Shown: one piece after another, positions 1 through 11,578 of the stretch
Numbering within the stretch: position 1 is the first letter of the stretch
Layout: each line of letters starts with the position of its first letter
Source of the DNA: Tillandsia leiboldiana
Taxonomy: Eukaryota > Streptophyta > Magnoliopsida > Poales > Bromeliaceae
Length of the DNA: 64,000 nt
NCBI GenBank assembly: GCA_029204045.2
Contig: CM055063.1
Location: forward strand, 36,365,562 to 36,429,561
Direction of reading: 5' to 3'
Translations under genes and position numbers: made by a program
The notes under the pieces: generated by a model
Database searches by the model: none
Told to the model about the DNA's origin: nothing
Seen by the model: the letters and a program-made list of their open reading frames with translations, nothing else

Positions 1-1389
1 GATATCAATCGAGTCCTTAAACGCCTCATTCCGATGCTCATAGACCGAGAAAATCCAACAATACTCCACCGCTGTCCCAAATCTCACAGCAGTACAAGGG
101 GTCAAAGTTTGCCTCAGGAACCATGCCAAAAACCCAAAATGAGACAAAGTGATCAACATAAAAATCGAAGGCGTACCTCTCGTGAATGCGCTGCTGCAAA
201 AATCAGCTCAAAATACCAACGGGGTGATCTAGGGTGCCTCGCGCACTGAAATGCGACGGTAAAAGCCAAAAATGAAGGAACGCCGAAGTGCGCCGCGTTG
301 CAGAAAACGTCGATGCCGGGGCCTCCAAAAATTCCGGGAATCCATCACGAGATGCCCCACAAAATGATGAACAATCTTCCTTAAGTCCTCACAGAGAGAT
401 GAGCTCGGGAAGAAGGCCAAAACAGGCTGCAAAGAAGGCCTTTTTATAGCCAAACTGAACAAATCAAATAATACCGAATGGGTCCCATGTTTCGGGCACC
501 CGAAATGATTCAGGCGCGCACAGTACCGCACAGTGCGCTCGAATCCTGGCCGTCCATCAGTGCCCGAATCAACCAGATGCTGCCACGTCACCAAAAAATA
601 GCAAACAACAAGAACCGCCATCCGCGCTGCGCCACGTCGCCCGCACCCGAACAGCAAACAGCGGCGCCGGCCACCCCGGCTGCGCCGCGTGGCACCCCCG
701 CGCCCGCCCCGTGCACGTCGCCCGGCTGACCCGCGCATACGGCCACCTGCCCCGGGCACCAACTCGGCTCCTCGCGTGGACCGCGTGCACTACCCCACTC
801 CAACCATCAGCTGCCACGTGTCCCGCCCGCCGGTCCATGCACCAAGCCACACGTCCCATGGATCGCGCGCGCGTGCGCCCGCCACTCCCGGGCCGCCACG
901 CGTCCTGCCCCGGTGCACGCCGGCCCCGTGGACCGAGCGGCCCGCGCCTCTGCCTGCCGCCGCGCTCCGCCGCTGCTCGTGCCGCCGGCGCTGCCCCCCG
1001 GCTGCCGAAACAGTAATCTTGCCTCGAAAATCGTGTTTTGGCATCCGGGCTCTGAAAAATACGAGTAAATAGTCCATTTCGATCATTTTCGCATGCTGAA
1101 TCCAAATCCGCTGTCCGTTTTGCCAAATTCCATTTCTAAAATTTGCCGAAGGCATCCAGATAAGTATTCTTAACCCAAATTTTGCGCTGAGTCCAATTTT
1201 GATGTCCGTTTCGCGCGAAACCACTTCTAAACATTCGACGGGGTCCTCCGATTACCCACGTGATCCATTTTAAGCCCTGGGTCCAACACTTATGTCCAAT
1301 TGGTGCACAAACACCGCCGACACGCCACATAGGCCTCCAGAAGCTGCTGGTCACACTGTAAAAGCCCTGCAGAGATCTGGGTCACCACA
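1..1389 (-). repeat. 3' LTR of element A (partial)
   Basis: The LTR reads on the minus strand from TGTGGTGACC at 1389 to the window edge. It is nearly colinear with 22745-24154, its partner LTR, which carries an extra short duplication near 23485. A CpG-rich stretch lies at about 590-1010. Several long reading frames there (for example 569-1126 and 229-762 on the minus strand) are by-products of the GC-rich repeats, and I do not count them as genes. Confidence 0.88.
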
Positions 1390-1407
1390 TCCTCTCCCAC
1401 TAAAAGA
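1390..1407 (-). other. Polypurine tract of element A
   Basis: On the minus strand this reads TCTTTTAGTGGGAGAGGA, directly before the LTR start TG. Just upstream is a GAGGACGGAAC motif, like the GAGGACGAAAC motif before the 3' LTR of the better preserved gypsy III. It would prime plus-strand DNA synthesis. Confidence 0.75.
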
Positions 1408-1540
1408 AAGTTCCGTCCTCGAAACTAACACAACTCAAACAGGAGTCACAAATACCAAGGGTAAGTACTCAACATCACCGTCTCCAGCTCCCAGTCACTA
1501 CACACTTCCCGCGATTACTCCTCAACAACAACAACAACCG

Positions 1541-1640
1541 GAACGACATGACCCAATTGCGTAATTCCCTCATCTCACGAGCCAGAATTCGCAACGGGCA
1601 TCCCTCGTACTCCAAACTCTCACAGATCTCAAAGGAAACG
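1541..1640 (-). pseudogene. Remnant of pol C-terminus (element A)
   Basis: The minus-strand translation gives PLRILAREMRELRNWV, which matches the chromodomain-like tail of the gypsy III polyprotein (PLRILNREVRELRNWV). No open frame continues on either side. It therefore marks the end of the decayed pol gene of element A, about 150 bp before its polypurine tract. The integrase that should precede it is not recognisable between here and the solo LTR insertion. Confidence 0.7.
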
Positions 1641-1723
1641 AGTCAATCACGGGCGAGGGATCCAAAAGCATAACACTCCTGTGCCGAGACGTGGAAAAAT
1701 CTCAGGGACTCCAACAAAAGTTA

Positions 1724-1739
1724 GGGGGGGGGGGGGGGG
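1724..1739 (+). repeat. Poly(G)16 tract
   Basis: This is an uninterrupted run of 16 G in the decayed 3' part of the element A internal region. Its true length in the genome is uncertain because such runs are error-prone in sequencing. Confidence 0.9.
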
Positions 1740-2133
1740 AAGAAAGAACAACCAGTGCAACACGCACTAACATCATCCCCTAGAGCCAACTTAACCAGGG
1801 CGACCCGAAACACATCCACACAAGCATCCAAAAAGGAAAGGGACCCTAACAAGCTGGGGTTCTCACTCGGTCACTCTCAAAACCCGACCACCCGAGGTGT
1901 AGAATACCGGGATTTCGGATGGCGCACTGACCTCGCAAGATGGCGTGGTGCGGAGAAATCGCCTCGAGCATGTTCCGTATGCGTTTACAGATGATTTCGG
2001 GTTGATTCGGATCAACGCAGAAACCACAGCTTGATTCGGAGTTTTCCGGGCACTGTGCGCCGATAGAGGACTGGTTTTGGGAAAGCACCGACTCCGCAAT
2101 GGTGTGCAGAAATTGGGAAATACTCGGAATAGG

Positions 2134-2380
2134 TGTATTTTCAGATTACAGCGGAGTTCGGGAGGTTCCGGGCTGACGCGGAGGACCCGAAGGCAAAAAG
2201 TGAGTTGGAGCTGGCAATTTTGGAGCCGGTTTTTGGATTGAGCACACCGATTCCACAGTTGAGCTTTTTGAAGGGGAAAAGCTGTGGACATGTGTATTTT
2301 CAGATTACAGCGGAGTTCGGGAGGTTTCGGACTGGTGCAGAGGCCCTGAAGGCAAAAAGTGACTTGGAGTTGGATTAAAA
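2134..2380 (+). repeat. Tandem repeat in upstream part of LTR B1
   Basis: A block beginning TGTATTTTCAGATTACAGCG recurs at 2134 and 2293, a period of about 159 bp. Each block is followed by a GGAGTTCGGGAGGTT motif and a GGCAAAAAGTGA motif. A related duplicated arrangement is present on the minus strand in both LTRs of element B (about 12790-13020 and 19700-19930). The position, upstream of the likely promoter, would fit U3 enhancer repeats; that role is inference. Confidence 0.7.
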
Positions 2381-2786
2381 TGGATTATTTAATTGATTTA
2401 ATTAATTATATTGGTTTTGGCCTGATAGAAAGAAAAGAAAGAAGAAATGAGTTTTTTTGTTGTTGTTGTTGTTGGGAATTGGAATTAGTGGTTGAGATAT
2501 TTTGGGAGTGTGCTTATTTAGCTGCCAGCACCACCACCACCACCACACCTTAATTAGCACCATCTTAATTAGCTTGCCACCTCGTCTTCTTCCCGGCAAC
2601 ATAGAAACATAGCAAAAGCAATGAAACCGAGGAATGTTTGGAAGAAGAAGAAAGAGAAGAAGAAGAAGGAAAGTGAAGAGGAAAAAGTTGGAAAAGAGAA
2701 AATTTGTATGGGAGAGGTGATGGTGGACCTACGGTCGGAGGCCGAGCGGAGAGCGCGACGAGCGGCGCGCGCGACGGATTTAAAGA

Positions 2787-2798
2787 GCTATATAGCTG
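2787..2798 (+). promoter_or_regulatory. TATA-like palindrome in LTR B1
   Basis: AGCTATATAGCT is a perfect 12-bp palindrome with a TATATA core. It lies between the U3 repeats and the GC-rich block of the LTR, where a core promoter would be expected. No other evidence supports it. Confidence 0.35.
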
Positions 2799-2849
2799 TT
2801 TTTTCTTGGGGATTTTATTTTATTATTTTTTTTGAGTTCCCTTGTGTTT

Positions 2850-3330
2850 GGGTGGCCGTTGCAGGAGCCGCGCGGGCGTGTCAAGTGCGTCGCGCGCGGT
2901 CGGCGCTGATGCTGCGCGGGCGCCCAGGGGCGCCGTGCGCAGCAGGCAGCGGCGCTGCGCGCGCGCCAGGGGCGCGTGCAGCGGATGCGCGTGGCAGGGA
3001 CGCGCGCTGCGGGCGCACGCTGCGGGCGCGCGCTGCGGGCGCCGTGCAGCGAGCAGCAAGCGCGCAGGGGCCGCGTGTAGCGGGCCAGGGCCCGCGCGGC
3101 GGGCCCAGGCGCCGTGCGGGCAGCGCGCGACAGTGCGGCTGGCGGCTGACTGCGGCAGCGGCAGCAGTGCAGCGGCAGGCGGCTGACACAGGGGCCGTGC
3201 GGGCTGTAGCTGGGCGGCGTGCAGTGGCACGTGCGCAGGAATTCTCTCGCGTGGGCGAGCGGCGTTTCCGACGGCTGGTGGGCTGTGTGCGCGCACGCCG
3301 AGACTGTGGTTGCCCGGGTGTCGCGGGATC
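2850..3330 (+). repeat. CpG-rich low-complexity block of LTR B1
   Basis: This stretch consists largely of GCGC, GGGC and CGCG words with imperfect internal repetition. Equivalent blocks occur in the other B LTRs (about 11100-12240 and 18590-19150, minus strand). The Ala/Arg-rich frames found here on both strands have no domain and are not genes. Confidence 0.8.
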
Positions 3331-5860
3331 ATTGTGAGTTGGATTTTGACGGAGTTTGTGGTTTTTTTTTCTCTCTTTTTCTCTCAGGCAGCGGTCGGCT
3401 GAGGCGGTTTTCGGCGCGGTGCCGTGCGGAGTCCAGGGCGAGTGCGCGGATTTCCCCAGAGTGAGGGCTTTGAGTGTGTGCTGTGGTTTTGTGGGTATAA
3501 TAGAGGATGTATTTGTGTGTTTGATGTGTTGCTGCAGTAAGTGTTGGTGTGTGCGGTGAGGGTGTGGCAGATGTTGTGGCTACATGTAGAGTGTGGGTGA
3601 TTTAAGTATTTGGTGTTTTTGTGAACATGTGATTTTGTTTAATGTGAGCTGTTGGTGTGGTGGACTTGGGTGAGCTGTGGGCACTTGTGTGAGTGTGCTT
3701 TGGAGCTGGTAGAGTGTGTGTATGTGAGCATTTTTTTTTTTGGAGTGCAAAAATTGTGCTGGTCATGTTGTGTGTGGATTTTTGGATTTTTAGTGTGTTG
3801 TTGGTGTTGTGGGTTGGCTGTGGAGTGAGCCAGAATGCGACGGAATTTTTGTTGAAGACTCAAGAATTTTGTTCGAGCATCCGGGGATTTCATTTTCAGA
3901 GTTTCGCAGCAGTATGCGCGCGCGCGGCGCGGTTTTCGGATTTTCATCAGTTTGTTGGTTCGGCGCTTCACCGACTTCAGCGATTGCCTGCGGAAAGCGT
4001 TCCAGGTGGGTTGGATTTTCTCCAAAATGTGTGGAATGCCCTTTAATGCTCCTGAATGCAATTTGATCATGTTTTTATGCTATTTTTTACTATTTTTAAA
4101 TCTGATAGTTGCCTGGAATTTTCTGTAAAATTTATTGGAACCCCGGATTATTTTTAGTAGACTCCTGATACTATAGGACACTAGACTGCATGTTCTGTTG
4201 GCATCATTTTTGCACCCTGATCGTTTTAAAAATCGAGAAAGCCGTTTTAAGGAAAAATTAGCATTTTTAAAGGTGGTTTTTAAAACATAAGTTTGCCAGA
4301 GGTATGGCATTGATTCAGGGTGCATCAGACCTCGTGCCTGGGGGCCGAGTGATCCCTTTTTGAGTTTTGGGATGAGTCTTAGTGTCAGGTGGATTTGAGC
4401 TCCCTTGTAGGTTGAGGAGATTATTTCTAGATCATGAGTTATGTATCTCTGATCTGATAGTGGAGGTGGTTCTTCGACTTAGTTATGAGAGTTTTGGGGT
4501 TCTGGCAGATCGAGTCGTGGAGGTTTCCCGATTTAGCCATGGGTTGTGCATTATCAGATTGAGTTGTAGAGGGTTCTCCGACAGATTATGTGAGGATTTG
4601 GGCTTTTCCTGTTGAGTCGTGGAGTCCTGTTCCGACTGAGCTGTGCTTTTGAGCATCGAGTTGCCGATCTGTTTGATCGTGGACCATAGCCTGCATGTGC
4701 CACTTATTGAGACAGTTGAGACAGATGAGATACTTGAGCTCGCTGGGGTCGCTCCCCTCGAGTTACGCCCCGGGTGCGTGTTGATGATGAGATGATGATG
4801 CGCCTAGTTCATATACCAGTGGTCGCTTGATACCCCTGGCCGAGTTACCATGGGGTCACTTTGTGCGAGATTGAGATAGTCAGTTTAGGACGCCCCACGT
4901 AAATCCCGTCCTCTTGTGGATGCGTGGTAGTGGGCAGGTGCGTTCCTAGACGACAGGCGCAGGCTGGACTGAGCTAGTTTTGGCAGTCTTTCAGATTGGG
5001 TGATATGAGCGGGTGGTTACATATTATGTTCTTAGATGGGTTTCTTTCCTTTGAGCATTGATACTGAGGCATCTTAGCAGTAGAGAGTGTATGCATATCA
5101 TGTGATTGGTAGAGTTTTCTTGAGCTTTATGATTGAGATATTTTTAGCTGTAGTTTTCTTTCAGCTTACCCATTATCTATCTATCTGCATACCTATCTGT
5201 TTGCCTCCAGTAGACTTAGTGGGCATACCGTGGATATTGGTGACGGTACCCACTGGGATCTACCTTCTGCAGTAGATCTCACACCCGCTGCGGTGACAGG
5301 TTTACCGAGGTTGCTGTTCCGGCTTAGCTCGCGCGGAGACAGCTGATCGAGGTGAGGACGTGGCCGATTAGTTCCTTACCAGCATTGAGAGTCAGAGGTA
5401 GATGTACCCGGTATTTTTATGTTTCCACTTTTGTACTGGACATTCTGAGAGATCAGTGAGGATTTCATTTACATTTTATAGTTGAGAGACTTGTATTGAG
5501 GATTTTTATTTATCCAGATGTTTAGTGGATTTCTGTAGCTATTAGTTCTTTTCAGATCTGATACATGTTTAGCTATAGATCTTTTGCAGGGTAGACGCTT
5601 CGTCTGTGCGGCAGTTTCCGCACAGACGGCGGATCTGTTGGCGAGCCCGGATCGCAGTTCGACCCCGGGGCGTGACACGAGGGGACTGCTCAGCCGCAGT
5701 CTACTATCAAAAGGGATTCTCTGGGACACAATCTCAAACCCTGAACACCATAATGGTCCTTCACAGCGCCAGCTGTGGAATCATCAAACTCAACCCCAAA
5801 TAGCTCTCCCGCTCAAGATATCCGCCACTTCTGTGGCATTGTCGGGGTGATACAAAATGC

Positions 5861-6118
5861 TCAACAATGACCCAACGGTAACTCCACAGCCACTATGGGA
5901 GGCATCACTATAACTCGCAATCCATCTCCCATCACTGGCGGTGCTAAAATCAGCGCTGGTATCAGTCTAATCATCCATTCGTCAAGCTCTGCTGGCACTG
6001 CCCAGTCCAAGAAGCTCCAAACTTCAACAATCAGTGTCGGTCTCGGCCAATCCTCGAATAGCATCCCCTTTTGCCGGATTTCCACCGCCGCTACTACGGC
6101 TAGAATAAAGTGGCCCAA
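5861..6118 (-). pseudogene. Decayed reverse transcriptase/RNase H segment (element A)
   Basis: The minus-strand frame reads LGHFILAVVAAVEIR then DWPRPTLIVEVWSFLDWA. This matches the stretch of gypsy pol between RT and RNase H, seen in gypsy III as LGHVISVAGVAVDP and DWPRPTTVSEVRSFMGLA. Many substitutions and the lack of a continuing frame mark it as a pseudogene. The catalytic YxDD region should lie just upstream, at higher coordinates, and is not preserved. Confidence 0.7.
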
Positions 6119-6573
6119 GAAGGTAAGCTTCCGAAACTAAAAGTTGCACCTCAACAACTCGGCATACAACTTTTCCCATACAGGCGTTGTAGCACTATCC
6201 ACAAGTAATCCACGTGCTCCAAGTCACTCTAGGAGTAAATCCAAATACCCCAGGAGAATACCGCTACCAATCCGTCCAAGTACAGCTGGAACACCCAACT
6301 CCTCAAATCCTAAAGGCGGCAGGGCATTAGTCAATCCAATTGGCCTCATCGTGAGCTCATAATGCCTCTAGCGGGTCCAGAACGCCGTCTTGGCAAAATA
6401 TGCAGCTGTATGATTCCAATAAATACATGCCTCAAAGAAGGACAACTGCCGGAGCATAACTCAATCAAACGGTACTAAATAAAGCTCGGACCTGCTTGCG
6501 CTCAAACCACAGTAGAACCCTCACCGTCGTGCATCCACGACGTGGCATCACCACCGTATATCAATGCGTGGCA

Positions 6574-6807
6574 CTAGGTCCAACAGACCCCTCGGTCCAT
6601 CAGATTCTGCGACTGCGCCATCATCTCTCTCAGCTCTACTGGCAATATCCAATGAGGTGTTGACGAGGTTGGCGCGGTTCCCAGAACCACGTCAATCGCA
6701 ATCTCAATCTCCCTAACCGGCGGCATCATCATCAGCTCAGGTGGAATCACACCCGGGATCTCACGGGCAACAGGAATATCCTTGAGTCCCGGTGCCGCCG
6801 TAAGCAC
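6574..6807 (-). pseudogene. Decayed protease-RT linker and RT N-terminus (element A)
   Basis: The 77-residue minus-strand frame contains GLKDIPVAREIPGVIPPEL, MPPVREIEIAIDVVLGTAP and LREMMAQSQNLMDRG. These align in order with the gypsy III segment GLGDIPIAREFPDVFPPEL, MPPDREIEFVIDVVSGTAP and LRELKAQLQDLMDKG. This is the standard start of a Ty3/gypsy reverse transcriptase. The frame ends before the catalytic fingers and palm, so it is not functional. Confidence 0.78.
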
Positions 6808-6850
6808 CTCTCACACTGTCGCTGCAACCAGTGCGCTCTAACAGTCTCAA

Positions 6851-7210
6851 CTAGCAAGCCTCCTCTTGTCCACCTCGCAGAAGATCAAAATCCCCTCTGT
6901 CCGCAGTCAAACATCCAGGGGCACTGTGCCAACCAATCTCAGGCGCAGGGTCAAAACACCGAACTGCCATAATTACCACTAAGTCTGCCGGTATAACTTG
7001 TGGTCTCAACTGCACTGGACATGATCCACAGTCTCCTCCTCGTGCACCACACCAACAGGAACCTGTACCTCTAGTGCACGTGGCAACAACTCTGCCTCTA
7101 GTCCATGCAGGAATGCACAACGCTCTAACTCCGACTGCTGTAATGAAATCGCACCTGCGACAACTCGATCCACTACCGTGGCGCCCTCCAACCGGGCGGC
7201 ACCGACTCAT
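6851..7210 (-). pseudogene. Decayed retropepsin region (element A)
   Basis: Two overlapping minus-strand frames together show the protease neighbourhood. VVDRVVAGAISLQ and HGLEAELLPRALEVQV resemble the gypsy III VVAGITLLSG and HGLEVGFLPRAREVQI. VIPADLVVIMAVRCFDPAPEIGW resembles IMPADLLVLRQLRDFDVILGMDW in that element, split here to show the common PADL and FD anchors. The DTGA active site cannot be read, and a frameshift separates the two halves. The region is inactive. Confidence 0.65.
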
Positions 7211-8451
7211 CCGCTCAATGTAAGTGGTCGTCGCTTAGTCTACATAAAAATATCAAGATTAACCACATAGGGAGCACGACCTCTACCTCTGCTCACTCTA
7301 AGGCGACGAATGCGGCCCTCAGCATATAACATATCCATGCTACTACTGCTGCTAATACCGATGCTGAAGCTGCCATCGGGGTCCACCCGATCCCTGGCGT
7401 CTCAAAAATCCACTCCCATGGGAAAGAAAAACGGGAATGCCTCTGCCGGCCGATCTGTCCTCCAACACTAGGCGCCAAGCGCTTCTATCTAGACTTCGCC
7501 TCTAGCGGTAGATCCCTATCCAAGGAACTGCAGCGCCACGCTCCAAACACAACGCCTACTCCATCGAGGCATCCAAAATATGTAACGGAGGAAACGAATA
7601 AACTGAAAGGTATCCTGGCGCAACTCACTCCCAGATACACAAATCTTATGCGCCTCGTCCCTCTAACATGGAGCGCGCAGTTCAACAACTGCGTAAACTA
7701 TCGGCACAAGGGGGCTCTCAAACAGTCTCTCCATCACTACCAACCACGACTCTGCCTCCAAGGGCTCCAAGCTCGATCCTACGAATCGGGGTGGTTCATC
7801 TACCAAAACTGGCTCAATAGACCGATCATGACCCACAGCTCATCTGCTGTCAGCTATCCACCCCACCTCGGTGCCTCGGCACTAAACATTGACACGGAGG
7901 GGGCTACTCGCTCCATCAGCGCCACAGAAATCACTGCCACTGAGGATACTCCAACCTGATGGCCTTAGGAGGAAAGCACTGTCGGGCTGCCCGCTGCTCC
8001 GACAACTGTGTCACCCAGACCAGCTGCTCACTCTGCCGCTGACAAGCCTCTGACAATCCTGTCATCTGGGTCCGAAGCTCTCTGACCTCAATCCGGGTAT
8101 CTGGCCCAAATCCAACCGCTCAAGGTCAACTACTGTGACAGGATGCACATGGGTCAAAACCCAGCGTCGGGGAGATAGAGCTCACCACGACAAAACTGCA
8201 AATCAACACGACACAAACACTTGACCCAATCCAGCGAAAGTCTAAAGCATGTCACCCATTCCACAGCATTATGTTGTCTGCAACCAACATAATCACTTAG
8301 GAGAATGAACATGCCAATCACTCATCCCGTCCCTTGAGAGAGGTATAAAACTCAACTAGGACTCTCCCTAAAAATCACGACTCTCACGAAGTCATCCTAG
8401 GGTCCAACCACAAGCCCAGGGATTCTAAGTCCACCATGACCTACAACCTAG
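7211..8451 (-). pseudogene. Presumed gag region of element A, heavily decayed
   Basis: The interval lies between the primer-binding site and the protease remnant, where gag belongs. Only short minus-strand frames remain (7293-7478 and 7485-7688). I cannot read a clear gag core or a zinc knuckle. The assignment rests mainly on position. Confidence 0.5.
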
Positions 8452-8463
8452 GCTCTGATACCA
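8452..8463 (-). other. Primer-binding site of element A
   Basis: The minus strand reads TGGTATCAGAGC, complementary to the 3' end of plant initiator tRNA-Met. It starts 8 bases after the LTR terminus GACA at 8472. It fixes the orientation of element A. Confidence 0.9.
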
Positions 8464-8471
8464 CTCTAATC

Positions 8472-8557
8472 TGTCACGCCCCGGGGTCGAAACTGCGACC
8501 CGGACCCGCCAACAGATCCGCCGCCTATGCAAAACCCCGCATAGACGAAGCATCTAA
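8472..8557 (-). repeat. Terminal 86 bp of 5' LTR of element A
   Basis: This short piece ends with the same CCCCGGGGCGTGACA terminus as the neighbouring element B, which makes the junction look like a tandem duplication. It is explained by insertion of B: the five bases TCTAA at 8553-8557 are repeated at 20165-20169, where the rest of this LTR resumes. Confidence 0.88.
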
Positions 8558-10819
8558 TGTCACGCCCCGGGGTCGAAACTGCGACCCGGGCCCGCCAACA
8601 GATCCGCCATCTGTACGGGAACTGCCGCACAGACGAAGCGTCTACCCTGCAAGTCAGATCTAGAGCTAAAAAATAAATGTATCCGAGCTGATAATAAAAC
8701 TAGTAGCTAACAAAGATCACTGAACATCTGAAAAAGTAAAACTCCACTAATACACCAAACCTCAAATACAGGTCTCTCAAATAATACAAGCCTCACTGAT
8801 CTCTAAGAATATCCAGTACAAAAGCGGAATCATAAAATACAGGGTACATCTACCTCTGACTCTCAATGCTGGTAAGGAACTAAACGGCCACGTCCTCACC
8901 TCGATCAGCTGTCTCCGCGCGAGCTAAGCCGGAACAGCAGCCTCAGGAAACCTGTCACCGCAGCGGGTGTGAGAACTAATGCAAAGGTAGTTCCCAGTGG
9001 GTACCGTCCCAATATCCACGGTATGCCCACTAAGTCTACTGGAGGCACAACAGATAGGTATGCAGATAGATAGATAGATAAATAGATAAAAACTGAAGGA
9101 ACTATAGCTATCAAGTCTCAATCATCATGCTCAAGAAACTCTACTAATGATGAAATGTGCATACACTCGCTACTGCTAACATTCCTCAAGTATCATGCTC
9201 AAAGGAAACTCATCTATGAACATGCTATGAAACTCACTCACACATATCACTCAATCTCAATGACTGTTCCACTTTGGAGCAGTCAAGCAAACCTACGCTC
9301 ATCTACTGCCACTACGCCCAAACAGGACTTGGTCTTATGTAGGGTGTCCCTCAAGGACTATCTCAGTAACCTCATCGCAGCCTCGTCAGGCTCGGTATCA
9401 TCATCGCATCCGGAGCGTAGCTCGCGGGGAGCGACCCCGCGAACTCAAGTATCTCATAACTGGCATAAAATGCCAGGCTCAGCAGGCTATAATCCACGAT
9501 CAAACAGATCGGTATCACGAGCTCGAAAGCACAACTCGGTCGGAGAAAAACTCCACGACTCGATCAGGAAATGCCCACACGATCTCAAAGCTATGTCGGA
9601 GAAACCTCGACGACTCAATCTGATAATGCATAACCCATGGCTAAGTCGGGAAACCTCCACGACTCGATCTGCCAGAACCCCCAAAACTCTCGAAGCTAAG
9701 TGGGAGAACCATCTCCACCACTAAATCAGATCACAACCCATGAACTAGAGTAAACCAATCAGGGAAATAAATTCTCAAAATCTCACACGGGAGGCCTGGA
9801 AATTCTGATCGACTGCCACCTACAACCCTATCAAACAAGAACAGGCTGCAGGCATAGCCGCCCATAGCTTCCGCCCCCGAACTGGAAAAATGCTAAACTC
9901 TCTCATGACACTAGGAAGTCATCACACAATGCTATAAAAATCTACTCGGCCCTCGGCACGAGTATACATGCACCTCGAACTATCTGGACCATTCATAATA
10001 CTCTAATATTTTTTAAAAAAACCTTTAAAATATGAGTTTCACTTAAAACCGGTTACAAAATTATTATGAAGGTCCAGATAGGTCCCGAATCTCAAGAATA
10101 TATGATGTCTAGTGTCGAAAGGTCTCTAGATCATGCAAAAAAAATAACAGGGGCTCAGGAACATATATCTATAATCTTCTAGGCAACTATCAGATTTAAT
10201 TATAGAGGAAAAACATAATAAACATGATCAAAATGCATTCAGGAGCATTAAAGGGCATTCCATAAATTTTGGAGAAATTCTAACCCACCTGGAACGCATT
10301 CCGTAGGCAACGCTGAAGTTGGTGTAGAGCTGAAACCTCAAACTGATGAAACTCCGAAAAACGCGCCGCGCGCGCACACTGCCGCGTACTTGGAAAAATT
10401 CCCGGGAGCTCAAATAAATTCCAGCATCAATTAAAAAAAGCTCCAAGTATCCACAACACACCTAAAATTCTTGCTCACACAATCCCCAGTTACTTAAGTC
10501 CACTTTCACATACACACAATTATACACTTACCAATCCACCTCTCCAAACATTAAGCCCTTATACACCACTATCCACAACAGCCACAAGTCCATCATAAAA
10601 AGAAAGCTCATCTCTATAATCATTTAAATCCACCCACAATGCATACACATATTACTCACCAATCCATTAGTACAAACCAAACTAACAACACTGACAAACA
10701 CACACACACAGCACTATATAGAAATTATGCTCTCATAATACAATTTACCAAAAAATCCACAATCCATTCTCTACAAGCTCCAAATTCACACAAAGCTCAC
10801 AGCTTATACAAAAGGATCC

Positions 10820-10960
10820 TCATCATCATTATCATCATCATCATAATTATCATCATCATCATCATCATAATCATCATCATCATCATCATCATAATTTTCA
10901 TCATCATCATCATCATAATTATCATCATCATCATCATAATTATCAGCATCATCATCATCT
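10820..10960 (+). repeat. (ATC)n microsatellite
   Basis: This is an imperfect ATC/ATA trinucleotide run inside the B 3' LTR. It reads as long Ile runs on the plus strand and Asp runs on the minus strand, so the apparent 270-residue reading frame across it is an artefact. The partner LTR has a slightly shorter version at 18312-18450. Confidence 0.95.
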
Positions 10961-11409
10961 GCTCCGGCCCCCGCACGACTCCAAGCTTCAAAAACCTCTA
11001 CAAGCCGTCGCGCACAACAGAGCTGCAGAACCAAGAACAAAAAGGGAGGAAAAAGGGGACCACATTAGCTCGGTCAACAAAAACGAGTCGCAAGCTCAAC
11101 GGGCAAAACCAGCCCTCCGCTCGCCCACCGACCGCTCGCAACGGCCGCACGCGCCGCTGCCGCAGGCCGCGCGGCGCCCGCGCGCTGCTGCTAGCCACAG
11201 CCCGCGCGCTGCCGCCGCTGCAGCTGCTGGCGCTGCAGCAGATGCCACGCGGTGCTGCCGCTGCAGCCGCCAGCCGCCAGCCACGCTGCCCGCGCGGCGC
11301 CTGGGCCCGCCGCGCGGCGCAGGGGCCCGCCGCGCGAGGCCCTGGCCCGCCTCGCGCGGCCCATGCGCGCTCACAGCGGCGCCCGCGTGTGACACCCCCG
11401 GAATTTGGA

Positions 11410-11443
11410 TTAGTCCTATATATAAATGATATAATAGGACTAA
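11410..11443 (+). other. Perfect 10-bp inverted repeat in TRIM LTR
   Basis: The arms TTAGTCCTAT and ATAGGACTAA enclose an AT-rich 14-base loop. The same structure is conserved in the second LTR at 11809-11842. It lies upstream of the 5S-like domain; its role is unknown. Confidence 0.8.
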
Positions 11444-11480
11444 ATCTCTAACCCGGCTATTGCATTTTGGATGGTAGCAA

Positions 11481-11553
11481 GATCCAAGAGGAACATGAGA
11501 GTTAAGCGTGCTAGAGCTAGAGTAGTTCTAGGATGGGTGACCCTCTGGGAAGT
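11481..11553 (+). promoter_or_regulatory. 5S rRNA-like Pol III promoter domain, TRIM 5' LTR
   Basis: The 73 bases align without gaps to the central and 3' part of plant 5S rRNA, as I remember that sequence, with about 15 differences. The core from AGTTAAGCGTGCT (A box) through AGTAGTTCTAGG (intermediate element) to GGATGGGTGACC and TGGGAAGT (C box) is the best conserved. In Cassandra elements this domain acts as an internal RNA polymerase III promoter that binds TFIIIA. The 5' part of 5S rRNA is not conserved here, so this is not a 5S gene. Confidence 0.85.
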
Positions 11554-11566
11554 GGGGCGTCACAGT

Positions 11567-11578
11567 TGGTATCAGAGA
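11567..11578 (+). other. Primer-binding site of TRIM
   Basis: TGGTATCAGAGA begins two bases after the 5' LTR and is complementary to the tRNA-Met 3' end apart from its last base. Confidence 0.85.

Larger units (their letters stand above)
1898..5677 (+). mobile_element. Solo LTR of gypsy family B (B1)
   Basis: The LTR begins TGTAGAATACCGGG and ends CCCCGGGGCGTGACA. It is flanked by the 5-bp duplication CGAGG (1893-1897 and 5678-5682). No primer-binding site or internal region follows, so it is a solo LTR left by LTR-LTR recombination. It sits in the internal region of element A in the opposite orientation. The sequence is homologous to the LTRs of element B (8558-13255 and 16051-20164) and more distantly to LTR D. 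At 3780 bp it is slightly shorter than the 4114-bp LTR of B. Confidence 0.92.
11388..11564 (+). repeat. 5' LTR of TRIM
   Basis: It begins TGTGACACCC and ends GGGGCGTCACA. The order is terminal sequence, a 10-bp inverted repeat (11410-11419 with 11434-11443), then the 5S-like domain (11481-11553). Confidence 0.92.

Noticed and set aside
10639..11451. Frame with long Ile runs (and Asp runs on the other strand), also at 18132-19205
   Set aside because: It is created by the (ATC)n microsatellite fused to CpG-rich LTR sequence, and one version is interrupted by the TRIM insertion.
11481..11553. A genuine 5S rRNA gene
   Set aside because: Only the central and 3' part is 5S-like, with about 15 differences in 73 bases, and it lies inside both LTRs of a TRIM with its own TSD.
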